The notes under the pieces are model-generated. The model did not search any database. It was not told the origin of the DNA and worked only from the letters and a program-made list of their open reading frames with translations. A stretch of 64,000 nucleotides of DNA from Chryseobacterium soldanellicola (lineage in GTDB: Bacteria; Bacteroidota; Bacteroidia; Flavobacteriales; Weeksellaceae), in NCBI RefSeq assembly GCF_900100115.1, contig NZ_FNKL01000003.1:953608-1017607 (forward strand), in the 5' to 3' direction. The number at the start of each line of letters is the position of its first letter. Positions within the stretch are counted from its first letter, which is position 1. Made by a program: the position numbers and the translations under genes. Positions 1 through 9,900 of the stretch are shown piece after piece.

Positions 1-2
1 TG

Positions 3-188
3 TTCCTGGAAAATGGAGTGACCGCATTGATTTCAGGAAACGAAGATTATCAGAAATTCGCAGATAATATCATTGAAATCTGCACCAGCGAATCAACCTG
101 GAATACCCTTCACTACAATTCAGAAAAAGCGATTTATCCTTTTTCTATCGAAGCTCAGAAAGAAGAAATTTTTGAAATGCTGCAATGA
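3..188 (+). CDS. C-terminal fragment of a glycosyltransferase (probably GT4-like)
   Basis: An open frame enters from the left edge and ends in TGA at 186-188, giving about 61 residues. The fragment contains ENGVTALISGNEDYQKFAD followed by a helix and an FS..A..EEI tail. This resembles the end of GT-B glycosyltransferases of the GT4 type, where an E-x-G-x-x-[AG]-L-[IV] segment binds the nucleotide sugar. The stop overlaps the next start (ATGA at 185-188), so it is translationally coupled to a GT2 glycosyltransferase, which supports a polysaccharide or glycan role. Only the tail is visible, so family assignment rests on a short motif and context. Confidence 0.5.
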   Translation, partial: FLENGVTALISGNEDYQKFADNIIEICTSESTWNTLHYNSEKAIYPFSIEAQKEEIFEMLQ

Positions 189-1048
189 AAGATTTAGCAA
201 TAATTATTTTGAATTACAACTCTTTTGAAGATACATCAAGAGAAGTAAACGCTTTGTTGAGTCAAAATTGTCCCGTAAAATCGATCTACATTGTAGATAA
301 TAATTCCGGAGATAAAGATAAAATTGCAGAATTCGGATTACAAAAAAACATTAATTTTATTGTAAGTGATACAAATGGAGGTTATGCATACGGTAATAAT
401 CTGGCCATAAAAGAGGCTATAAAAGATGGGAAAAAGTATTTTTTACTGCTTAATCCTGATATTGACATAGATATTGCAACTATAGAAACATTATATAAAG
501 ATTTACAGAAAAAATCCGATATTGGTGTTGTTGGTCCCAGAATATGTTATAGAAATGACAAAAATAAAATCTATTCAGATGGTGGATTATTGCATCCTGA
601 AAAAGGTTTTATGGGAGAACATGTACATTTTAACATAAATAAATCTGACGCGCAAAGCCAACCGTATAATTATCAAATAGATTATGTTGACGGCAGTGTT
701 TTTATGTTCAGAAAAGAGCTTTTGGATGAAGTAGGATTCATGAACGAAAAATTTTTCATGTATTATGAAGAATCTGAGTGGTGTTTAAGAGTTTTAAAAA
801 AAACAAAATGGAAATTAGCGGTCAATACAACTGTATCCGCTTTTAATATTTACAGCGAAAAGGGAAGTTTTTACGAATATTATATGACCAGAAATAGATT
901 TTGGCTTTGCCGCCTATACAACGGAAATATAAAATATGTAAAAAAAGAACGATGGAAACTGGCAAGAAAAGCCTTTAAAAGAAGAGATTTTTCTTTAGCA
1001 AAAGCATATACCAAAGGTATTATAGACGGGATTTATTCAAAGTTATAA
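185..1048 (+). CDS. GT2 family glycosyltransferase
   Basis: A 287-residue GT-A enzyme. The N-terminus has the ILNYNS strand, DNNSGD at about 38-43 and NGGYAYGNN near 64, typical of nucleotide-sugar binding. LLLNPDIDID (about 88-97) is the DxD-like metal site in the NPD form seen in rhamnosyltransferase-like GT2 enzymes. YVDGSVFMF and FFMYYEESEWCLR (about 167-203) match the acceptor and catalytic region of that subgroup. It is probably cytoplasmic and adds a sugar to a lipid-linked surface glycan. It is coupled by a 4-bp overlap to the upstream glycosyltransferase and followed at 22 bp by another glycosyltransferase-like gene. Donor and acceptor cannot be read from the sequence. Confidence 0.88.
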   Translation: MKDLAIIILNYNSFEDTSREVNALLSQNCPVKSIYIVDNNSGDKDKIAEFGLQKNINFIVSDTNGGYAYGNNLAIKEAIKDGKKYFLLLNPDIDIDIATIETLYKDLQKKSDIGVVGPRICYRNDKNKIYSDGGLLHPEKGFMGEHVHFNINKSDAQSQPYNYQIDYVDGSVFMFRKELLDEVGFMNEKFFMYYEESEWCLRVLKKTKWKLAVNTTVSAFNIYSEKGSFYEYYMTRNRFWLCRLYNGNIKYVKKERWKLARKAFKRRDFSLAKAYTKGIIDGIYSKL

Positions 1049-1070
1049 TGATTTAAGTTTATTACGCATT

Positions 1071-1955
1071 ATGGGCAAAAACAAAAATATGATCAAAGCG
1101 GGTTATCTTTTATCCTATGATTATTCTTATATTTTTACATCTGTCAATCAGATTTATCATGAGGTTGACAGTATCGTGATAAGCTATGATGCCGATCATA
1201 AAACCTGGGCAGGGAATGATGTTTTTATTCCGGAGAGCTTTTTTACAGATATTAAAAAAATTGATTCTGATAATAAGATTACATTTTACAAAGATAAGTT
1301 CTACGTTCCCGGAATGCAGCCTATGGAACTTGAAACCAGACAAAGAAACATGATGGCGGAAAAGCTGGGTCTGGATGGATGGCATATACAAATAGACGGC
1401 GATGAATATGCGTACGACTTCAAAAAAATAACTCAATTTTTAAGAAATAACAGTTTTCTCTTAAAAAAGCCGGAAAAGAATCCTATTAATTTTCAGGTAA
1501 ATTTTGTCACTCTTTTTAAACAAAACGAAGAAGGTTTTTTTGTGATTACTCCTTTTGACGAAAAGTGTATGCTTATCACCAATTATCCAAAATATGAATA
1601 CGCAAGGCTTACGAATAAAGGCCGTACTCTTCCGTTAGATTATTATTTAATCCATCAATCCTGGGCAAGAGACGAAGAGGAAATTGTAGAAAAAATTAAT
1701 AACTGGGGACATAAAAATGACTTCGATACTTCAAAATTCCTCGATCTATGGAAGGAACTGAATGCATCTAATTATTCAGAATTTAAAGATTTTCATCCGA
1801 TATACAAATCATTATGGAAAGAACTATCTTTTTTCCCATCTAAAAATATCGATGAGTTTATTTCCTTATTTTCAAAAAAATACCCCCAAAAAGAATTACA
1901 TCTGAACCTGTCTTTTACAAAAAAAATAAAAATGCGGATCAAAGGCTTTTTTTAA
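1071..1955 (+). CDS. Putative glycosyltransferase (GT2/GT92-like)
   Basis: A 294-residue protein with no signal peptide. The segment ETRQRN..AEKLG..GWHIQIDGDEY (about 88-113) is the arrangement 'RN...a...g.dW.l.iDaDE' seen in GT2-like and GT92-like enzymes, with D109-G-D111-E112 as the probable metal-binding triad. The N-terminus (GYLLSYDYSYIFTSV) lacks the usual GT2 opening strand, so this is a divergent member. Its position as third gene of a glycosyltransferase run supports a glycan-building role. The start at 1071 is the first ATG after the upstream stop; M7 is an alternative. Substrate is unknown. Confidence 0.6.
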   Translation: MGKNKNMIKAGYLLSYDYSYIFTSVNQIYHEVDSIVISYDADHKTWAGNDVFIPESFFTDIKKIDSDNKITFYKDKFYVPGMQPMELETRQRNMMAEKLGLDGWHIQIDGDEYAYDFKKITQFLRNNSFLLKKPEKNPINFQVNFVTLFKQNEEGFFVITPFDEKCMLITNYPKYEYARLTNKGRTLPLDYYLIHQSWARDEEEIVEKINNWGHKNDFDTSKFLDLWKELNASNYSEFKDFHPIYKSLWKELSFFPSKNIDEFISLFSKKYPQKELHLNLSFTKKIKMRIKGFF

Positions 1956-1984
1956 ATTCATTAATTACATTACTATATAATAGA

Positions 1985-2012
1985 AAAGGTAGCATAATAC
2001 TACCTTTGCTTT
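1985..2012. terminator. Bidirectional intrinsic terminator
   Basis: Perfect 8-bp stem AAAGGTAG / CTACCTTT (1985-1992 and 2000-2007) with a 7-nt loop, lying between two convergent genes. Confidence 0.75.
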
Positions 2013-2028
2013 TTGCTGTATTTATCTT

Positions 2029-2373
2029 TTAGCTTCTGTCATACTCATCATCAATCCTCACAATATCGTCTTCTCCGAAATAAGTTCCTGTCTGTACTTC
2101 AATGAAAACCACAGGCTTATCAGAAAGATTCATCATTCTGTGCTTTGCGCCAAGCGGAATAAAAATACTTTCTCCGTAAGCTAATTTTATTTCTTTATCA
2201 TCCAGAACAATTGTGGCATCGCCTTCAACGATCGTCCACTGTTCCTGTCTTTTGTGATGATACTGGTAAGAAAGCTTTTGACCCGGATCAACTTCAATTC
2301 TCTTTAATTTATAATTCGGCTCATCGGCCAGTACAAAATATTTCCCCCAAGGTCTTTCTCCGATTTCTAACAT
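2029..2373 (-). CDS. Cupin protein, mannose-6-phosphate isomerase type II C-terminal domain
   Basis: A 114-residue single-domain cupin that corresponds to the C-terminal third of bifunctional ManC/AlgA proteins (type II phosphomannose isomerase). It shows ERPWGKYFVL at the start, the metal-binding block YHHKRQEQWTIVEG (about 38-51), GESIFIPLGAKHRM (about 67-80) and the closing EVQTGTYFGEDDIVR. The nucleotidyltransferase half is absent, so it could isomerise mannose-6-P/fructose-6-P or another sugar on its own. It is convergent with the glycosyltransferase cluster and may supply GDP-mannose-type donors. Full length for a standalone version. Confidence 0.85.
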   Translation of the reverse strand: MLEIGERPWGKYFVLADEPNYKLKRIEVDPGQKLSYQYHHKRQEQWTIVEGDATIVLDDKEIKLAYGESIFIPLGAKHRMMNLSDKPVVFIEVQTGTYFGEDDIVRIDDEYDRS

Positions 2374-2467
2374 AATTTACTTTTTATTAATTATACAAAT
2401 GTAGATATTCAAATCAAAAAAGCCAATAACCAAGACATTAAACCTCCTTAAAACACATAATTTTAAG

Positions 2468-2475
2468 TAAATTTG
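2468..2475 (+). promoter_or_regulatory. -7 element for gltX
   Basis: TAAATTTG, the Bacteroidota -7 consensus TAnnTTTG followed by C, 20 bp before the gltX start. No clear -33 TTG at the ideal spacing. Confidence 0.6.
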
Positions 2476-2494
2476 CATCAAAATTTTAATTGAA

Positions 2495-4000
2495 ATGGAG
2501 AAAGTAAGAGTACGTTTTGCTCCAAGTCCTACCGGACCTTTGCATTTGGGAGGCGTAAGAACCGCATTATATGATTATCTTTTTGCTAAAAACCAAGGAG
2601 GTGAGTTTGTATTGAGAATCGAAGATACAGACACGGCAAGATACGTGGAAGGAGCAGAAGAATACATCGAAGAAGCCCTTGAATGGTGCGGGATCATCGC
2701 TGATGAAAGTCCTAAAAAAGGAGGAAAATTCGCTCCATACAGACAATCGGAAAGAAGAGATATTTACGACAGATATACAGAGCAGATCTTAAAAACAGAT
2801 TACGCTTACATCGCTTTTGATACCGCAGAAGAATTAGACGCCATCCGTGCTGAATTTGAAGCAAAAGGAGACGTTTTTTCTTATGATAACAAAACAAGAA
2901 ACCGTTTGAGAAACAGCATTGCACTTTCTGAAGAGGAAGTTGAAAAATTATTGCTTGAAAAAACACCGTATGTCGTAAGATTTAAAATGCCGATTGACAG
3001 AGTATTAAATCTTGAAGACATCATCCGCGGGAAATTCTCTGTGAATACCAATACATTAGACGATAAAGTTTTGGTAAAAAACGACGGAATGCCAACCTAC
3101 CATTTTGCCAACATCATCGATGATCACGAAATGGAAATTTCTCACGTCATTCGTGGCGAAGAATGGCTGCCGTCTTTAGGCTTACACAAATTACTGTATG
3201 AAGCAATGGGTTGGGAATCACCACAATTTGCGCACCTTTCATTGATTTTAAAGCCTGAAGGAAAAGGAAAATTAAGCAAAAGAGACGGTGATAAATTCGG
3301 GTTTCCCGTGTTTCCGCTGGACTTCAAAGATCCTGTGACAGGCGTTGTTTCTAAAGGTTACAGAGAAAACGGCTATCTTCCTGATGCATTCATTAATATG
3401 GTGGCATTATTAGGTTGGTCGCCTGCCGATGATAAAGAAATTTTGCCTTTGGAAGATATGATTAAAGAATTTGATCTTCATAAAGTGCATAAAGCAGGAG
3501 CAAGATTCAGTAAAGAAAAATCAGAATGGTTCAACCATCAATATATTCAGCTAAAATCTGATGAAGAATTACTTCAGATTTTGAAAAATTCAGATTTAAA
3601 TTTAAATATTGAAGACGGAAAATTGCTGAAAATCATTCATTTGATGAAAGAAAGAGCCACTTTCCCGAAAGATATTTACGAAAACGGAAAATTTTTCTTC
3701 AAAGCACCCACTTCTTATGATGAAAAAGCATCAAAAAAAGCCTGGAATGATGAAACTTCTGCCATTTTAGGTGAATTAGCTTCAAATTTAGAAAATGCTG
3801 AATTTAATGCTGAAAACGTAAAGCAGGTTGTGCATGATTTTGCGGAAAATAAAGGCTTGGGAATGGGTAAAGTGATGATGCCTTTACGTCTGGCACTGGT
3901 TGGAGAATTGAAAGGTCCGGACGTTCCCGATATTCTGGAACTTATTGGAAAAGAAGAAAGTATCTCCAGAATACACAATGCTATAAATAATTTTAAATAG
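2495..4000 (+). CDS. gltX: Glutamate--tRNA ligase
   Basis: A 501-residue class I aminoacyl-tRNA synthetase charging tRNA-Glu in the cytoplasm. [13 protein letters not shown] at 8-20 contains the HIGH-type motif (HLGG) and GKLSKRDGD near residue 258 is the KMSKS-type loop. [17 protein letters not shown] and [10 protein letters not shown] are family signatures between them. The C-terminal third is the helical anticodon-binding domain. Length is normal for Flavobacteriia. It has its own promoter and is followed after 49 bp by accA, which also has a promoter motif. Highly conserved and certain. Confidence 0.97.
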   Translation: MEKVRVRFAPSPTGPLHLGGVRTALYDYLFAKNQGGEFVLRIEDTDTARYVEGAEEYIEEALEWCGIIADESPKKGGKFAPYRQSERRDIYDRYTEQILKTDYAYIAFDTAEELDAIRAEFEAKGDVFSYDNKTRNRLRNSIALSEEEVEKLLLEKTPYVVRFKMPIDRVLNLEDIIRGKFSVNTNTLDDKVLVKNDGMPTYHFANIIDDHEMEISHVIRGEEWLPSLGLHKLLYEAMGWESPQFAHLSLILKPEGKGKLSKRDGDKFGFPVFPLDFKDPVTGVVSKGYRENGYLPDAFINMVALLGWSPADDKEILPLEDMIKEFDLHKVHKAGARFSKEKSEWFNHQYIQLKSDEELLQILKNSDLNLNIEDGKLLKIIHLMKERATFPKDIYENGKFFFKAPTSYDEKASKKAWNDETSAILGELASNLENAEFNAENVKQVVHDFAENKGLGMGKVMMPLRLALVGELKGPDVPDILELIGKEESISRIHNAINNFK

Positions 4001-4018
4001 AATTCCCATAATTTTTCA

Positions 4019-4026
4019 TAAATTTG
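4019..4026 (+). promoter_or_regulatory. -7 element for accA
   Basis: TAAATTTG, 24 bp upstream of the accA start, inside the short gltX-accA spacer; suggests accA is transcribed separately. Confidence 0.55.
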
Positions 4027-4049
4027 AAAGATTTAATTTACTTCAAGAA

Positions 4050-5006
4050 ATGGAATATTTAAGTTTCGAACTTCCTATACAAGAATTAATGGAGCAATAC
4101 CAGACATGCTCTTTAGTAGGAGAAGAAAGTGGTGTTGATGTAAAATTAGCATGCAGCCAGATTGAGGACAAGATCATAGAGAAGAAAAAAGAAATCTATG
4201 GAAACCTTACGCCTTGGCAGAGAGTACAACTATCGCGTCATCCGGATCGCCCTTATACACTAGACTATATCAACGGAATGGTAGACAAAGGAAGTTTCCT
4301 GGAACTTCACGGTGACAGAAATTTCGCTGATGATCCCGCTTTAATTGGTGGTTTAGCGACATTAGACGGTCAAAAAGTAATGATTATAGGTACTCAGAAA
4401 GGAAGAACAACCAAAGAAAGACAACACAGAAGGTTCGGAATGCCGAATCCTGAAGGATACAGAAAAGCTTTACGACTAATGAAGCTTGCTGAGAAATTCA
4501 GAATTCCTGTAATAACTTTGGTTGATACACCGGGAGCATATCCTGGGCTGGAGGCTGAAGAAAGAGGTCAGGGAGAAGCCATTGCAAGAAATATTTTTGA
4601 AATGACAATGCTTAAAACGCCGATCTTCACTTATATTATCGGTGAAGGAGCAAGTGGCGGCGCATTAGGAATCGGTGTCGGAAACAAAGTATACATGTTG
4701 GAAAATACGTGGTACACCGTAATCGCACCGGAAAGCTGCTCATCAATCCTTTGGAGAAACTGGGATCACAAAGAAGATGCTGCCAACGCATTAAACCTTA
4801 CTCCAAAAGACGCTTTAAGAGAAAAATTCATTGACGGAATCATCGAAGAACCACTTGGTGGCGCACATTATGATCCGGAAACGACTTACTTAAATTTGAA
4901 AGCTTCAATTTTACAAAACATTAAAGCTTTTTCAAAATTCACAGGCAAAGAACTTGAAACCCAAAGACAAGATAAATTTATTGCGATGGGCCAGTTTAAA
5001 GGATAA
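4050..5006 (+). CDS. accA: Acetyl-CoA carboxylase carboxyltransferase subunit alpha
   Basis: A 318-residue protein of the AccA family, which with AccD transfers the carboxyl group from carboxybiotin to acetyl-CoA to make malonyl-CoA for fatty acid synthesis. Clear family blocks are [20 protein letters not shown] (about 54-73), [51 protein letters not shown] and [16 protein letters not shown], which forms the CoA-binding crotonase-like core. Normal length. accD is not adjacent, as is usual outside operons that keep both subunits together. A strong terminator follows directly. Confidence 0.97.
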   Translation: MEYLSFELPIQELMEQYQTCSLVGEESGVDVKLACSQIEDKIIEKKKEIYGNLTPWQRVQLSRHPDRPYTLDYINGMVDKGSFLELHGDRNFADDPALIGGLATLDGQKVMIIGTQKGRTTKERQHRRFGMPNPEGYRKALRLMKLAEKFRIPVITLVDTPGAYPGLEAEERGQGEAIARNIFEMTMLKTPIFTYIIGEGASGGALGIGVGNKVYMLENTWYTVIAPESCSSILWRNWDHKEDAANALNLTPKDALREKFIDGIIEEPLGGAHYDPETTYLNLKASILQNIKAFSKFTGKELETQRQDKFIAMGQFKG

Positions 5007-5010
5007 AAAT

Positions 5011-5040
5011 AAAACGGTTAAGAAATTTCTTAACCGTTTT
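5011..5040. terminator. Bidirectional intrinsic terminator
   Basis: Perfect 30-bp palindrome (AAAACGGTTAAGAAA and its complement) ending in a T run, between convergent accA and the secreted-protein gene. Confidence 0.9.
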
Positions 5041-5069
5041 TTATTTCGTTTCGTTAATATCCAAGTTTA

Positions 5070-5786
5070 TCAATCATCTCTCAGATTCAGCTCAATCTCA
5101 ATATCTTTATTAATCTTTTTCAACGAAGAATATTTGGCATCACAAACCATTGTTGTTAAAACATATTCGCCTTTATCTACCATCAGATAATTTTCTCCGT
5201 TTGCGGGAACATCCAGATTATAATATTTTTTACCACTTATTTTTACAATTAAATTACATTTTGATCTGTTTTTAATATTAATGTAAGCATCTTTATCCGA
5301 CGGATCATTGTTTAGCATATGAGTCAATAAAGCAGCAGTGCGCTTACTTTTTTCATTGGGCTCAGATTTTTTGCTTGAAGTTCCTACACTTCCTACGCTA
5401 GCATAATTTACCGTTCTTGCCGGCGTTGTCGCTGTATTTTTTGTATTTGAAGCGAAAGTTTTAGAATTATTAAGCTCAGAATTGTTGGTAATCTTTGCCA
5501 CTTCGTTTTTACTTAATGGGGTAATGGTAGGTTTTGCTTCAGGGGAATTATCTGCCATAATGATTTCTATGAGCCTTTTCTTGAAAAAATCGGTTCTGGC
5601 GTGCCCCGGATTTTGTTTTAGAAAACCGGCAATCACTCTTGCTTCTTTAGAAATTTCGGCATCTTGCTCGGTGTATATGATCATGGTTTCTTTCTCCACG
5701 ATGGCTTTTGACTTGGCTTTTTTCTTTTTTTGAGAAAAACCAAGGGTAAATATGCATAAAAATAGGATCAGGAATATTTTTTTCAT
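5070..5786 (-). CDS. Secreted protein of a four-member paralogue family (DUF6759-like)
   Basis: A 238-residue protein with a signal peptide (MKKIFLILFLCIFTLGFSQ) followed by a lysine-rich stretch. It has two conserved parts. Around 50-75 is a helical block (IAGFLKQNPGHARTDFFKKR) and at about 150-235 a C-terminal domain with NDP..KD, KNRSKCNLIVKISG, VPANGENYLMVDKGEYVLTT and VC..KYSS. The same C-terminal pattern occurs in proteins at 21079-21861, 22826-23458 and 23491-23943. From memory this resembles the Chryseobacterium family called DUF6759; that name is not verified here. The middle is Ser/Thr/Asn-rich linker. Function unknown, probably periplasmic or surface-exposed. Confidence 0.8.
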   Translation of the reverse strand: MKKIFLILFLCIFTLGFSQKKKKAKSKAIVEKETMIIYTEQDAEISKEARVIAGFLKQNPGHARTDFFKKRLIEIIMADNSPEAKPTITPLSKNEVAKITNNSELNNSKTFASNTKNTATTPARTVNYASVGSVGTSSKKSEPNEKSKRTAALLTHMLNNDPSDKDAYINIKNRSKCNLIVKISGKKYYNLDVPANGENYLMVDKGEYVLTTMVCDAKYSSLKKINKDIEIELNLRDD

Positions 5787-5860
5787 CTATTAAACATTTA
5801 AAAATCGTTAAATAAGTACATAACGTGAAAAGTCATTTTTTAGTTTATCATTAAAATCAT

Positions 5861-5868
5861 TATCTTTG
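5861..5868 (+). promoter_or_regulatory. -7 element for tsf
   Basis: TATCTTTG followed by C, 63 bp before the tsf start. It gives tsf its own promoter, which fits its separation from rpsB. Confidence 0.6.
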
Positions 5869-5931
5869 CACAGCTTTAAAATTAAGCTAAAAATTAATAC
5901 TAATCTTACAATATAAAAAATAATAGATATT

Positions 5932-6759
5932 ATGTCTTATACACCAGCTGCTGCAGACGTAGCAAAATTGAGAAACCAAACAGGTGCAGGTATGATGGAC
6001 TGCAAAAAAGCGCTAGTTGAAGCTGAAGGAGACTTCGAAAAAGCGGTAGACATCCTTAGAAAAAAAGGACAAAAAGTTGCTGCCAACAGAGCTGACAGAG
6101 AATCTGCTGAAGGTGCTGTAATTGCCAGAGTAAACGAAGACAACACGTTGGGTACGATCATCTCTTTAAATTGTGAGACTGATTTCGTTGCTAAAAACGA
6201 AGCGTTCATCGAGCTAGCTTACGAATTGGCTGAAATGGCTATTTTCGCGGCAACTAAAGAAGAGCTTTTAGCTACAGATTTCCACGGGCTTACTGTTGCT
6301 GAAAAATTAATCGAGCAAACAGGGGTTATCGGTGAAAAAATCGAGATCGGTGCATTCGAAAGAATCCAGGGGCCTTTCTTAGGTGCTTACATCCACGCAG
6401 GAAACAAAATCGCTGCCATCACTTCTCTTTCTGCTAAAGTAGACGGAGCCGACGAAGCTGCCAAGTCTGTTTCTATGCAGGTTGCTGCAATGAACCCAAT
6501 TGCTCTTGATGAAAATGCTGTTTCTCAGGAGACTATCGATAAAGAATTAGAAATCGAAAGACATAAACTTACTGAAGAAGGTAAGCCTGCAAATATTATC
6601 GATAATATCTTGAAAGGTAAAATGCAGAGATTCTACAAAGACAATACATTGGTGCACCAGGATTTCATTAAAGACAACAGCATGTCTGTTGCTGATTATG
6701 TAAAATCTGTAAACGCAGACCTAAAAGTAACAGGATTTGTAAGAGTAAGCCTAGCTTAA
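5932..6759 (+). CDS. tsf: Elongation factor Ts
   Basis: A 275-residue guanine-nucleotide exchange factor for EF-Tu. The N-terminal UBA-like domain reads VAKLRNQTGAGMMDCKKAL (10-28), and LNCETDFVAKNEAF (about 79-92) is the hallmark TDFV segment that contacts EF-Tu. The dimerisation core follows, ending in VRVSLA. In most Bacteroidota tsf directly follows rpsB. Here rpsB lies 18 kb away on the other strand (24317-25078), an arrangement discussed as a likely inversion. The gene has its own promoter and terminator. Identity is certain. Confidence 0.96.
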   Translation: MSYTPAAADVAKLRNQTGAGMMDCKKALVEAEGDFEKAVDILRKKGQKVAANRADRESAEGAVIARVNEDNTLGTIISLNCETDFVAKNEAFIELAYELAEMAIFAATKEELLATDFHGLTVAEKLIEQTGVIGEKIEIGAFERIQGPFLGAYIHAGNKIAAITSLSAKVDGADEAAKSVSMQVAAMNPIALDENAVSQETIDKELEIERHKLTEEGKPANIIDNILKGKMQRFYKDNTLVHQDFIKDNSMSVADYVKSVNADLKVTGFVRVSLA

Positions 6760-6782
6760 TTAATCTTTCAAACAAAAATATC

Positions 6783-6818
6783 AATCCCGGTGAAATTTTT
6801 TCATCGGGATTTTTATTT
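6783..6818 (+). terminator. Intrinsic terminator of tsf
   Basis: Stem AATCCCGGTGAAA / TTTCATCGGGATT (6783-6795 and 6799-6811, one G-T pair) followed by a T-rich tract. Confidence 0.85.
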
Positions 6819-6935
6819 TATTTCACCAAATTATGAATTTATTCTTAATATTAAAAAATTATTAAATTTTCAACAAATTAACAAATAAAACAATTCTATA
6901 GTAAAAAACCGTGTAATATTTTGATTATTAATACT

Positions 6936-6943
6936 TACATTTG
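6936..6943 (+). promoter_or_regulatory. -7 element for the first T9SS type B array gene
   Basis: TACATTTG followed by C, 19 bp before ATG 6962. A TTG at 6941 that could serve as an upstream start lies inside this element, so translation must begin at 6962. Confidence 0.6.
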
Positions 6944-6961
6944 CACCCCTTATTAATAAAC

Positions 6962-9900
6962 ATGAAAAAAATTTTACTAGCTGTTTGCACCTTTCTTTGT
7001 TTATTCGCTAATGCACAATTGGATACCGACCACTGGTTTGCTCCCATGTCAGCGAAAGCCGGAGTCGTTAATCTTGAAGGATATTTATATCTATCGACGA
7101 ACGAAACCACTCCGTTTCCGGTGCAGATTTTTAATAATAATACTCTTTATACTACAGTTCAGGTAAGCAAGGGCAATCCTTTACAGGTCCCGATTCCTAA
7201 TGGTTTTTTAATAACTCCGGATCAGAATCAGCTATTCACGCCGAATTCAATGGGATTATATGTGAAAGGTTCTAAAAAATTCTTCGCAAATTATCGTTTT
7301 TCACTTCAAAACCATGCTGAAATCATTACTTCTAAAGGTCTGGCAGGCTTAGGAACGACTTTTTATGCAGGGGTAGTTCCCAATACAGGATCAAATTATT
7401 TCATCGGTTCAATGATTGGCGTAACAGCAACTGAAGACAACACAACGGTTGTGTTTTCAGGATACAATCCGAATGTTATTTTCTCTGACGGATCTTCGAC
7501 TCCTACAAAAACAGTCACTCTTAACAAAGGGCAATCCTATATTATGGATGTTGTAAGCAGTGATGCTTTCCAAAATTTAGATGGTTTAGTCGGCGCAAAA
7601 ATCGTTGCCACAAAACCAATTTCTGTTACCAACGGAAATTTCAACGGCGTTTACACCAATATGAATTTTACGAATAATGACGTATTGATGGATCAGGCAG
7701 TTCCGGTTGACAGATTAGGAAAAGATTTTGTGGTCGTAAAAGGAAACGGCACCGTTGCTTCCCAAATGGAAACAGCATTGGTTATTGCTACAGAAAACAA
7801 TACACAACTTACCATCAACGGAAACATTACACCCGTTATTCTTAATGCGGGGCAATATTATATGGTTCCGAGCACCAGCTATATCAATCACGGAAACAAT
7901 AATTACAACATGAGCATTTCGGCAACGAAAAATATTTATGTATATCAATTATTGGCCGGTGTTTCTACAGGAAATGAATATCCTACCGGCGGAATGAATT
8001 TTATCCCGCCTTTAAGCTGTTTTATGCCTAATAAAATTGATGAAATCGGATTTATTAATAAAATCGGTTCGCAAACTTTTGGCACAAGACTTAATATTAT
8101 CACGCAAACCGGCGCAACGGTAACGTTAAACGGGAATTCGATTGCAGCTGCCAACGGACCTTATCCTGTAACGGGAAATCCGAATTGGGTAACGTATTCA
8201 ATTCCGAGTGTAACGGGAACTATTACTGTAAATTCAACAAAATCTGTAACCGCAGGAATTGCTGCAGGAAGTGGCGCTGTTGGTTATGGCGGATATTTCG
8301 CAGGATTCTCTTCGGTTCCGGCAATTACAAAAACAGGCGATTGCTACGCCGGAATTCTGCTTCAGGTTGACAATACGTATGATGCTTATCAATGGTATTT
8401 AAATGGAAATCCGATTCCGGGGGCTACATCCTATTCCATCAATCCTGAATTATACGGAGCCGGAGCCTACACTTGTTTAATTACTAAAAATAATTGCGAA
8501 TCAAGATTAACAGCAGCTTATAATTATACTTTATGTCCGCCTATTTCGACGACGACTTACAATATTGGCTCTTGTAACACAAAAGTGATTACTCCGGCTT
8601 TTACAGCATCAACACAAACGATAACGCCTTCACAGACGAGTATTATTTCTGCACCAACTTCAGGAACGGCAACGGTAAATCCGGCAACAGGACAAATCAT
8701 TTATACTCCGAATCCGGGATTGACAAACGATACGACGGATACATTTATTTATTATATTCAGGGAAACGGCAATCCTTTTGATTTTGAATATTTTAAAATT
8801 ATCATTAATATTGATGTTTTACAGGTAAATAACGCTTCCCTTACATCCTGCGCAGGAGCAAACGGAAACGGAACTTTTGATTTAACCTCAACAAACCTTT
8901 CTCCGGACCCGGGAACTACGGTTACTTATTTTACCAATGCCAATCTGACGGGGCAAATTACAGCTCCTGCAACGTACAGCGGACCGGCAGGAACAATTTA
9001 TGCCAATGTAACTTCACAATACGGATGCCCGAAACCGGCTCAGATAAATTTAACAACGACTCCCGCTCCGAATATCAATACAACCAATTATAATGCAACC
9101 CTTTGTGATGATAATTTTGACGGAACTGTCAATGTAAGCTTCTCCACTATTTCTCCACAGATTGTAACGAATGCAGCAAATTTTAACGTAAGATATTATT
9201 TAAATCAAACTGATGCTAACGCCGGAAATAGCAATACGTTACCCGCAAACTGGACGTACACCGCCAATACCACTGTGTATATAAGAGTAGATGCACTCAC
9301 AGGAAACTGTCCCGCCGCCTTTGGACAAATTAATTTTAAGATAGGAAACAGGATCACTCTGCTTTCCGGTACGGTAACGACTGATATTTGTGATAACGAC
9401 ATCAATGGTTCTGAAAATGTGAATCTTAATGATTATAAAAATTTATTTACAACCGATCCCAGTGTCATTTTATCATTCTATACTTCATTGGCAAATGCTC
9501 AGGCAGGAACCAATGCAATTTCTCCGAATCAGCTCATCAACGCTAACGGAACATTTTATGTAAGATTTACAAGCAATACAGAATGCCCGAATACAGGTGT
9601 TTTAAATATTAATCTTAAAACTCCAAAAAAATCAGACAAGCTTCATGATCAGGTCGTTTGTTCGGATGAAAAAGTGACCTTAGATGCAGGTGCAGGCTTC
9701 ACGTCCTATCTTTGGAATACAGGAGCTACCACTCAGACGATTCTTGCGGGTGCAGGAAATTATTATGTAGATTTAGGATTTAATGGATGCATATATCGTC
9801 AGAACGTAACGGTAACGACCGCTCAGGCTCCTACGATTAATAAAATTGAAGTTACAGGATTCAACGCAACTGTTTTTGTTTCAGGAGGAACGCCGCCTTA

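Noticed and set aside
4954..5190. 78-residue plus-strand open frame over the accA end
   Set aside because: It runs through the palindromic terminator and the antisense of a secreted-protein gene; no protein-like composition.
6941..6961. TTG upstream start for the first T9SS array protein
   Set aside because: It overlaps the -7 promoter element TACATTTG; the signal peptide begins at ATG 6962.
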